DNA from: Salminus brasiliensis
Taxonomy: Eukaryota > Chordata > Actinopteri > Characiformes > Bryconidae
NCBI RefSeq assembly: GCF_030463535.1
Contig: NC_132887.1
Coordinates: 21,904,943 to 21,968,942, forward strand
Length of the DNA stretch: 64,000 nucleotides
Direction of reading: 5' to 3'
The notes below the pieces were generated by a model that saw nothing but the letters and a program-made list of their open reading frames with translations, did no database searches and had not been told where the DNA came from. Positions within the stretch are counted from its first letter, which is position 1. Every line of letters starts with the position of its first letter. A program made the position numbers and the translations under genes. This document shows, piece by piece, positions 55,349 through 64,000 of this stretch.

Positions 55349-58300
55349 ATGTCGGCCGCAGCGCGGTTAGCTGCTGTCGCGGGGCCGGTGTCGACCCTGT
55401 CCCGCTTCCGCGGAGCTCTGGTCGCGGCTGTTGTGGGAGACTGTGTGGGCGGCGAGTTTGAAGGAGCTGAAGATGTTCCCCTCGATCGGGTTCTTCAGCA
55501 TCTCAATGGGCTGGAGGACGACGCACGAGGGGACGGTGAGTGTTATTTCTCTAACAGTCGAGGTCAGGGAACACACTGGGACTGGCTGCAGCGTGCCTTC
55601 ACATGCCCGATTAAATCTGCAGGACCTAGGCCAGACTTTCCAGTTGCACCAGATTAAAGTCGACTCTAAACTCCTGTTCAGTGGCTGCTGTCGGTGTCTG
55701 AGGGCTTTCTGCGTCCTCACCTTACTAGGAGGAAGTCTTCAGAGCAAAACTGAAAGTAAACCTGCCCCACTTTCAGCATGCACATCCACACTGTCCAGAA
55801 AGGGGCCTGTAAGGGTCTGTCTATGCATCTGTGCAGAATGACACAGAAGACACTACACTTACAGTGTCCTTAAACATGACAGAACCAATAAAACAGCAAC
55901 ATAATAATAATTATTGCAATATTAATAATTAGACATTGTAAGAAAACTGATTTTAATAATTAAGCTGTTAATTATAGCACACACACACACACACACACAC
56001 ACCCCGGCCAGTTCAGACCACTATACCTAGTTAAAATCACTGGCGCCAATATCTGGCCCGCTTCTAGACAGTCATTCATTGTGGTATGTGGACTGGATGG
56101 GGGTGCCAGATTGGGCCAGTCAGCATGGCTATCTGGGAAACCTTTTTCTGTGTTCAGGTCATGGTCATATTTACTGCTATTCATCATGTAATTTAAAACT
56201 CATAATTTCTTTGTCTAAAAAGAATTGAACAAGTAGGTTTGTCCATCTCTAAAACTAAAAAATCTTACCACCAGGTGGGAAAATAATATTAAAGGGTCCA
56301 TATCCCACTTTTTATTGATTGATTGATTGATTGATTGATTTTATTTCTTTTATTTCACAGAAGGTGTTCCATACAAATGTTTGGGTGCCCCAAGAGAATG
56401 AAGCTCTCACATCTCTTTCTACAAAGGTCTCAGACCTTAATTAGCCTCTTAGGACTGTGGATTGATCATAATTATTGTAGGAAAGACCAGGTGTTGAAAA
56501 TGTCAACGCTTTATAAATACCCTGACCCCTCAAATCTTGTCCCAACAATCAGCAGCCACAGGCTCATTTAAGCAGCTGTTGGCACTCTGAAAATTTAAAA
56601 CATTGATGCCCGCAAGACAGGAGAAGACTATGAGAAGATGGCAAAGTGTTTTTAAATGACTGTTTCCACTGTAGAAGTGCTAGGAAGGCAAATCAAAACC
56701 CTGGTTTGACTGACTCTGGAGTGGAGATGCACTGTTCTACTGTGCAGCAACACCTGCACAAATATTGTAAAAAAGACCTACATAGGAGTCATCAGAAGAT
56801 CCTTTTGCACCCTCACTATAATATTCAGCATCAGACAATATCTAAGAAAACTGATGTATTTTGAAAATGGACTCATGAAGGTGAAATAAGATCACAACAA
56901 TATGGCTGCAATTAGCGAATGTGTAGGGGGCAGGGTTTGATGAAAAGAACACCTTTCCAACTGTCAAGCATGGCGGTGGATCGATGATGCTTTGGGTTTG
57001 TGTTGCAGCCAGTGCCATAGGAAACAAAGTCTGTGGATGAAAATCAGGTCATCCTCCACTCACATAACTATTTACAGTAACAGAAATATTGGCCAGCGTT
57101 AATGAACTTGCAGAGCTATGTAAAGGTGTAAACTGTGCACAACTGATTTTTCAGTGAACTGATCTTTTACAAAGGCATGGAGTTGGCTCATACAGTTCAT
57201 TAAACACACTCCTAAAACTTTCTCCTCAGGCATACTACAGTACAGTGACGACACAGCCATGATGCGCTGCGTGGCTAATTCGCTGCTGACCAGGGTTGGG
57301 TTTGATGAGCAGGACATGGCACGCAGGTACTTTCAGATATGGGGTCAGTGTCAGGACTCTGCTGCTTGTTGTTGTGTTGTGCCTTTACAGTGTGTTCTCT
57401 TCTGATCTACAGTTTTGCGAAGGAGTACATCCAAGCCCCTAGCCGTGGCTATGGATCAGGGGTTGTTCAGGTCCTCCGGAAGCTTGCGTCTCCTCAGCTC
57501 AGCGATGTCTTTCAGCCGGCACGGGCTCAGTTTAGTGGGCGCGGCTCGTTCGGGAATGGTGGAGCAATGAGAGCGGCGCCTTTCGCCCTCGCCTTCGAAA
57601 ATGCATCTGATGTGCGGAAGGTGAGGCCCCTGTCTTCATCTTGTCTTTAGATGGTTCAAGGAGACGTATTTTACTCTTATTTTCCAATTTAGCATAATTC
57701 CTTGCGCTTGTTAAAAGAGGTTGTTGGATGTTATTAAATTGTGCACAGCCAGGGGTCTGTATGGAGGGGGGGGGGGTGAAAGATATATTAATTGAGTAGT
57801 TTGGAGAGTTGTGGGGGCCAGTGTAATCTTTTCATGGGGCCCAAAGTCCCTGCCAGCGCCCTTGTGCAGCACCAGAATGACATCATTTGGTCTCTGGAAT
57901 GATGGTGCTGCATCCAATACTTTTAGGAAGAGTTAGGGATTTCGGGATAAGGTGAGGGTGGTAATTATCCACAATCCTGACCTCACTAGCACTGTGGAAT
58001 GCAGCCTTTAGACTTTAGTAGAAAGTCTTAAAGTAGAGACTGTTATTCCAACAACAATTTTTTTATACCCCTGATCTCAGAAGAAACAATAAATGAGCAG
58101 ATGTCCCTATACTTTTGTCAATGTAGTGTATATTAGTTCATTTGAACGCAGCAGTTGTTCTTTACACCAAAAATCTAAAATTTCATAAATGAATGACTGG
58201 ACCAATGAAAATGCTTTGCACTGACTTCCATTAAGTACAATAAAAAGTAGGATCTTCTCCTATTGAAGAATGTAGTTGAGATCTTGTGAGCTAGTTTGCT

Positions 58301-61161
58301 TGGAGAACAAAGCTTGGTTCCAGGTTTCTCCTGGAAACTCCCAGACAGTGCATGGATTTGTTCAATTCCATCAGCAGCTCATCTGATTTACCATCATTAA
58401 GCATGGATTTACCAGATTTGCCTTCCTAGCAGTCCTATGAGCAGTTCACTTGGAAGATTTCTTGGTCTTCCAGACCTCAGCTTGACTTCTAGCTTTCCTT
58501 TTTAACTGCCATGTCTTAATTACCTTATGAGCAATGGAAACGGTCACCTGAAAACACTTTGCTAGCTTCTTTGCTGCTGTCCAATTAAAAAGCATGTATC
58601 TCCATTTTTGTCTGTTTTTAGTTTTTTTCCATGGTCTGAACCCTGTAGCTGCTGCTGTGCCCTGTGTGAATAATTCTGGATGAATAGACCAATGAAAATG
58701 ACTTGGATTAAACTCTTATTTTACATTGATTTTCATTCATTCAAAGTCACCATTTTGGTGATCCATGTTTTTCATTCGTATGAATTTTGCACTTTACACA
58801 GCGGTAAGTGGGGCTTTGTTGCATTCTCAGAAATTTGCTTAACCAATAACCTTTACAATTAACAGTGAAATTTAGCAAAAGAACTGAGATAACTGTAAAG
58901 ACCAGTAAACAGTAAACTGAAAAGCTTAGTTATGCTCTGATGGTTAATTGAATCATTCTTTCAAATGAATTAGAATTTTGAGGCTGATTCTGACTCAAGC
59001 TAACCTTTTCTCCCCTCTCTATGGTTGTTTTGTCTACGGCAGTACTCAAAGCTAGGTGCGATGCTCACCCACTCTTGCTCTTTGGGCTACAACGGGGCCG
59101 TGCTGCAGGGCCTAGCTGTCCACCTGTCTCTAAAGGGTGCCTTGGCCTTGCCACAGGAATTCATCAATACACTCATCTCTGAGATGGAGGTAGTAGAGAA
59201 GGAGGAGACGGCTCAGCGTGATGCCAAAGCGTGAGTTATTATTAGCTCTTTGATTTAGCTTTATTTTTTTTATTATTAATAATAACAATCTGATTCTAAT
59301 AGTTATGCCTAATCTGCACTAGACTATATTTTGGATGATGAAATCTCACTGAAAGTGTACTTTACTGAATGCTACAGACCCGAGCTTGCCTAAATCTGTG
59401 TTTGGGTGACTGGTGCCGAATGCCAAGGTTATGTTAAAAATTAATGTAATAACTGATTTATTTTACAGGCTCAATTTAGCGGAGTTTCCATACTGCACAC
59501 GTTTACACAGAGTCAAGGAGCTCATAGAGCGGAGCAGTGTGAGCATTGAAGAGGTCATATCGGAACTTGGTTAGTGGTCTGCTGTTTGCTTATCACGTAA
59601 ATGTGTTGCTGTTTGTGGGCTGTTTGGGGCCATCATGGTCTACTACTACTACTGCCAATAATAATCATAATCTTATATGGCTTTTTTTTGTGCTTTACAC
59701 AAGAAGCTTGGAACAATGTACAGTTTGTTGGGTCATTTACAGAAAGTCTGCCTCAGCTTAGAAAAGTGTTCTGGCAAGATAAAGTGGCATGCCAAGGGTT
59801 GGGCACCTCTGGTCAAAATATCTGTAACTGTGAATAGCTAAGCTAGCAAAAGATGACCTGATTTCCCAAAGGGAAAGTTAAAGGTTCTTTATATAGACAG
59901 CTCTTGTGCAGCTATGTTCTTTTCATAAAATTCTGCACCATTTTTCTGTAAACTCGCCTTTTCGCTGTGGTTCATCAGTCATCAGTATTTCCACATTTCA
60001 GCAGTCTTGTTAAGATGTTCCTTTGTTATGAACTGACTAAACCTACCTATAACCACCTTGCTATCTTCTCATCACTTAGCTAGCTTTCGTATACCTTCTC
60101 CTGCTTTGAGGGCATTCATTGCTATACAGCTGTTTAGAGGAGCCCATGTCTGCTGATTGTTGGGACAAGGTTTCAGAGGGGTGTAGCTTTAAGCTTTAAA
60201 AGTGGCACCACCTGGTTTTTCCTTACTGTGACTGTGAAGACACCATTACCCTAACAGCTTAATGAAAGTCTTGAGAACAAGATCTTGGTAAACGTTGTCT
60301 GAGAGTTTACCAACAATTCTCTTGGAGTGCCCAAGCCTGTATGGTGCTTGTTTTCCTCTAAAATTGGGCAAAACAAAAGTAATACTCTAAGCGTACAATT
60401 TTGACTGGGGTGCCCAGACTTTTGCATGTCACCGTATGCCAGAGCGAAGCCATTAAGAGCTTTATGGGTTATAAGCAGGACTGATATTAATGCAGAGCTT
60501 ATTAAAAAGACGAGCGTAATGCACTCTGGCTGCCATATGAAGCTGCCACATCCTGAACTAGTTATATTATAGTGGTATTCTGAGTGGATCCCCGTTTGAC
60601 GTGTTTTTGGCATTATTTTTGGATTCACCCAACAGTTTTATTACAAACATATTAGATTCATTTACAATTCACAGCACGCTTCTGAATTGTGATGATTAAG
60701 CTTTGCTCAAGCACACAGTCCTGCATTGACAGATATTATAACTGTGGCTAGTTCACACTGCGGTAGTGCTGATAAGCTCTCTGTGCACAGGCAACGGCAT
60801 TGCAGCCCTGCAGTCTGTCCCCACGGCTATCTTCTGTGTGCTGCATTGTCTGGAGCCGCGGGAGGGACTGCCAGAGCGATACGGTGGCCTGGAGAGGACA
60901 ATAGCCTACAGCTTGGCCTTGGGAGGAGACACCGACACCATCGCTTGCATGGCAGGTGCCATCGCAGGGGCACACTACGGGATTGAGGCCATTCCCCAAA
61001 GCTGGCAGATGAGCTGCGAGGGGGTGGAGGTAGCTGACGACTTGGCCAAGCGCCTATATAAACTGCACCTCACACAGTCGCAGGAGGACGGCGTCAGCAT
61101 GGGCGACAGCCATCAGCCTCAGTCACACAGCAGCAATCAGCGTCCGACCAATACCAACTGA
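55349..61161 (+). CDS. adprs: ADPRS/ARH3, ADP-ribosylserine hydrolase (six coding exons)
   Basis: ARH3 removes serine-linked ADP-ribose and cleaves poly(ADP-ribose) in nucleus, cytosol and mitochondria. Exons: 55349-55535, 57230-57326, 57413-57620, 59043-59230, 59469-59569, 60791-61161. Phases agree and give 383 aa (human 363). The fold signature starts at STLSRFRGALVAAVVGDCVG. Glu38 in GGEFEG aligns with the catalytic flap Glu41 of human. Asp69-Asp70-Thr71 (QYSDDTAMM) and Asp307/Asp309/Thr310 (LGGDTDTIACMAGAIAG) are the expected binuclear Mg ligands, all present. SRGYGSGVVQVLRKL and GNGGAMRAAPFAL form substrate-pocket loops. The active site is therefore intact. The tail after LHLTQSQEDG is an added His/Ser/Gln/Asn-rich stretch. 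The N-terminus is Ala-rich, but a mitochondrial signal is not certain by eye. The 1.7 kb first intron holds a Tc1 relic. Confidence 0.96.
55978..56003. repeat. (AC)n microsatellite
   Basis: Thirteen AC units in adprs intron 1. Confidence 0.9.
56336..57060 (+). mobile_element. Degenerate Tc1-like transposon in adprs intron 1
   Basis: Plus-strand fossils of a Tc1-family transposase: 'gtttgactgactctggagtg', 'gcagcaacacctgcacaaat', 'gatgaaaagaacacctttcc' and 'aagcatggcggtggatcgat', then 'gtgttgcagccagtgccata'. The last blocks match the copy at 48285-48630. Every frame is interrupted. The start is preceded by a (TTGA)n run (about 56313-56340). Confidence 0.65.
57880..58140 (+). mobile_element. 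Dispersed repeat fragment in adprs intron 3
   Basis: It contains 'tctggaatgatggtgctgca' and ends with 'atgtccctatacttttgtca' plus 'atgtagtgta', a terminus I recognise from common fish DNA elements. It is noncoding and boundaries are approximate. Confidence 0.4.
60040..60432. mobile_element. Dispersed repeat copy in adprs intron 5, related to 11600-12015
   Basis: 'gttgggacaaggtttcagag' and 'ttactgtgactgtgaagaca' parallel blocks at 11855-11935. The right edge 'ggggtgcccagacttttgca' resembles the terminus of the element at 41466-41782. It is noncoding. Confidence 0.5.
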
Positions 61162-61234
61162 CCCCCTATCAGCGACTTGGCACATAGGGTCACCCTTTCT
61201 CTTTATGTCTTTGTTGTTAAGAAAAATGGTTTAC

Positions 61235-61248
61235 AATAAAAGAATAAA
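61235..61248 (+). terminator. Tandem candidate adprs poly(A) signals
   Basis: Two AATAAA hexamers at 61235-61240 and 61243-61248 begin 74 nt after the adprs stop, giving a short 3' UTR. Confidence 0.7.
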
Positions 61249-62164
61249 AGCACTTCCAAGCGGTAAACTGGCAAACTGGTTTGTGATACTATCTTTCTTT
61301 TAAATGAAGAAAAAAATACTGCAAATAAAATCTGTAAATGCAAATGTACGCTATGGGATATTTTCCCAGGCAAGGATTTAGCCTGGTCATGGAACCAGAA
61401 CTATCTGGTTAACTTAAATGGTAACCATGATTGATTTGAACTATATTTTTAACACTAACGTACAGACATTTTTTTAAAACATATTTTCAACATATTTTTT
61501 TCTACATATTTTTGCACTACGTATGAAACATATCTTCGACGATTCTGGAGAAACGTGCACACCTTAACTGATGGAACAAAAAATACCACGTAGATGGGAT
61601 TATGTAATGAATAAATAAACAAACAATAAAACGTTATAAATTCTAATTTATCTGACTGCACTGATGAAACGAGGTAAGTCCCGGTAGGATGAAATTATGG
61701 ACGGACCACCGAGCACGAGAATCATGAGGGAACATTGACGTGCGCATGCGCAGTAGGCTTCGGTAGGATGAGTTATAGAGCACCTGCTGACGGGGCCAGG
61801 GGCACCCACGGGCCCACGTTGTCTGGTTCGATCCCACTAAAGAGCTCCTGTAGCACCCATTGCAGAAAAAAAAGGTTTACTACTGCTTGCTGTGTCCAAG
61901 TCTGGACCTTTCCATAATCACAGGTTTCAAGGCGCTTTGGAGCAGAATGAGCTCTACCATTATTAGACCGAAACGTGTAAAAGCACGCATCGTCTGTAGA
62001 TGGCAGTCATGAGCTGAAGGTGCCAAAGGGGAGAGGCGAGAAGAAAAGGAAACGTGGACGCGCAGCAAAAAACAACAATAACAACAATAACAATGTTTAG
62101 AGATTAAAATAAGAGCTCAGGTGTTTACTTTATCACATCATATTCATGACCGATCCCAGCTGAC
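61249..62164. other. Spacer between adprs and cinp, with cinp 5' region
   Basis: No separate gene is supported. The left half is AT-rich. About 61735-61860 is GC-richer, with GGTTCGATCCC (about 61825-61835), a B-box-like match without a convincing A box or tRNA fold. The cinp start at 62165 is followed within 7 nt by a donor, so the promoter and 5' UTR must lie here. Confidence 0.5.
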
Positions 62165-64000
62165 ATGAACGGTAAGAATTAAACCGCATTTTGGGAACTG
62201 AGACTTGATTTTTCTCTCTTGTCCTGTGTGCTACACACTGACACTACTAGCCAGCTAGCTAGCCTGCTAATACTACCCAGCAATAAATACACTAGTTTTA
62301 CTGCACAGCTAACTGATCAGACTTAGTGTCATCCCTTTACCTCCTCCGGTATAAAATAAGAGGGAAATCGTTCCCTTCTTAATGCTCATCCAGTCAGTTA
62401 ATATTAGTAGTTAATTTATGACACTTTAAGTGGAAGTAAACTGCAGAAAATAAATCCCTACAGATTGTAAAAAGGCTGTTGATTAATTATCCACCAGGTC
62501 CAGGTGTGGTGTAGCACTGGTCTGGGACACGTTTTGGTAACTGCATTATGATACCGTTATAATGTGCGTTTCGCAGTTTGTCCAGAAATGCGTGTCCTTT
62601 AGGGGCGGGTCAAAGCACAAGCTACACTTAATGAGGTTAGAGGGAGGCAGGAGCAAGAAATGACACTTCTCAAAGACTGCTGCCTTAAGGGTTCTGTATT
62701 ACTCCCAAGAGAGGTTCCAGTGTTGATACGATTGTTAAAAGAACTGTACCATAATTTGCAAAAGCCCCACATGATGTAAAAGGGCTGTTTATAGATTAAC
62801 CACCAGGTCCAGGTGTGGTTTAGCCTTGGTCTAGGATGTTTTGGTAAATGCATTATGAGTAATGTAGCATTGCATGCAGAGTAATGATTTACAGCAGTTA
62901 TAGTGCAACCAGTGTACTGCATAGTATTAAGTAGTGTTACTATAGAACAGTCCATTATGTCAGATTATGTTGTTTTTTTTATTATTATTTTTCTTCATAA
63001 ATAAAAAAAATGTTCCTGTGTTTTTATATGTGATTTTTATTAAATATTGTGATCCATATTGGGGTTTGTGAACACAATGTCTTACAGTGTCTTAAATGCA
63101 TTCTTTGTGTAACCAGAGAAACACTCTGAGGCCACGCCTCCTGGAAGAAAAGGCAATTTAACTGGAAGTGCCAGAAAGCTGAAGGACAATGCTGCGGACT
63201 GGCATAACCTGATCCTGAAGTGGGACCGCCTGAATGATGAGGGATCTGCCATTGCAACCAAAATCGTAAACTATAGAATAAGTGAAAAGTGAGGCTCTAC
63301 TTTACACACGACCATTAACCTCTTTCTGATGGGTCTTTATTTAGTGTTGTCTGCTCTTCACACCTTCCATTGTGCACAGGTCTGGGAAGGAGCCAGATGT
63401 TGTGTTGGAGGAGGAAGGTTCATCTGTTGCTCCTTCAGAGAGGAGAGTGCATCAGAGCAACCAGGAGCTAGAGGAAGAGTGCATCAATCTACAAACCACT
63501 GTAGACAAAATGGTATGACTTGTGTGGGCAATTGAAGGGTTTTTATCATTCATATAAATGCCCTGTAAGATATGAAGAATGGAAAGCCTGTAACACCAAT
63601 GTGTTTATTCCTCCAAAGGCCCACATTCTGTCAAAAATGGAGAAGATGGTCTCTGCTGAAAAGGGAATATATAACCTGGAGTTGTTTCAGTTCGGCACTC
63701 AGGGAAGACCCGCTCCACTGTTTCAGAGTTGGTCTACCCAACAGTTTGGTAAGAAACTGAAAAGTTCCTTTTAGAATAAACCCTCCACTTAAACCCTGTA
63801 TCTTTAAAGCAGCCTTATGTGAGAACTGGTATTTCTTGCTCCTGGGCTCCCCCTACAGTCGGAAAGTGTAATACACGCTTTGAGCCACCCCTACAGGAGA
63901 GATATGGGATCATCACAGAAAGTAAAAGAAGCAACTGAACTAAAGCAGTAGAGTAATGTTACAGGGTTTACACAAATATGACTAGGGTTACGAAGCATTG
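62165..64000 (+). CDS. cinp: CINP, CDK2-interacting protein (partial, runs off the right edge)
   Basis: CINP binds CDK2 and the ORC/CDC7 machinery and supports ATR-ATRIP checkpoint signalling; it also takes part in ribosome-biogenesis AAA+ complexes. Visible exons: 62165-62171 (7 nt), 63117-63288, 63380-63512, 63619-63748, followed by an intron to the window end. They encode about 147 residues. The second exon carries the diagnostic GSARKLKDNAADWHNLILKW, nearly identical to human SARKIKDNAADWHNLILKW. The fourth has KMEKMVSAEKGIYNLELF and PLFQSWSTQQF, matching human PPLFHTWPTTHF. The region between is acidic and coiled-coil-like (NQELEEECINLQTTVDKM). The missing last exon should encode the C-terminal helix region. 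The start is set by MN-G joined to EKHSEATPPG through a phase-consistent 7-nt exon. Confidence 0.93.

Noticed and set aside
55431-55841. Alternative-frame 136-codon ORF over adprs exon 1
   Set aside because: It is a shadow of the real exon, which reads as ARH3 in the other frame and ends at a consensus donor.
61763-61840. Possible tRNA gene or tRNA-like SINE head
   Set aside because: GGTTCGATCCC matches a B box, but no acceptor stem, anticodon arm or convincing A box can be formed by eye.

Overview
This window is ordinary vertebrate nuclear DNA from a ray-finned fish. Six spliced protein genes are readable from GT/AG-bounded, phase-consistent exons. Their proteins resemble human proteins but have a teleost flavour. 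The introns and spacers carry (CA)n/(TA)n microsatellites, tRNA-headed SINEs and several degenerate Tc1/mariner families. The repeat spectrum suggests an ostariophysan such as a characiform or catfish, but that is inference from remembered repeat types and I could not check it.

Layout. Positions 1-9118 hold no gene I can support, apart from the likely rpap1 3' UTR at the right edge. They include a striking 1.15 kb ACT/GCT-rich triplet tract (4399-5545). Positions 9119-31329 on the minus strand are the complete coding part of rpap1 (24 coding exons, 1393 aa). A 3.5 kb spacer with transposon relics follows. tmem151b lies on the plus strand at 34977-40955 (two coding exons, 553 aa); its single intron contains a Tc1-like element with long inverted ends. 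heatr4 lies on the plus strand at 44842-51301 (14 coding exons, about 887 aa) and converges on haus2 (minus strand, 51856-53902, six coding exons, 176 aa). adprs, the ARH3 ADP-ribosyl hydrolase, is on the plus strand at 55349-61161 (six coding exons, 383 aa). cinp starts at 62165 on the plus strand and runs off the right edge; four coding exons are visible.

The genes do not form an operon or pathway cluster. They act in RNA polymerase II assembly (RPAP1), a neuronal-type membrane protein of unknown mechanism (TMEM151B), a HEAT-repeat protein (HEATR4), spindle microtubule nucleation (HAUS2), reversal of serine ADP-ribosylation (ADPRS) and replication/checkpoint signalling (CINP).

I found no sign of a new biological system. 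The items most worth a second look are the triplet tract, the overlapping upstream ORFs of tmem151b and haus2, the facing poly(A) signals of heatr4 and haus2, the tiny first coding exons of haus2 and cinp, a perfect 16-bp intronic hairpin, and several fragments of the same Tc1-like family. All exon boundaries were placed by eye from reading frame, splice consensus and remembered human homologues, so a few could be off by alternative splicing.
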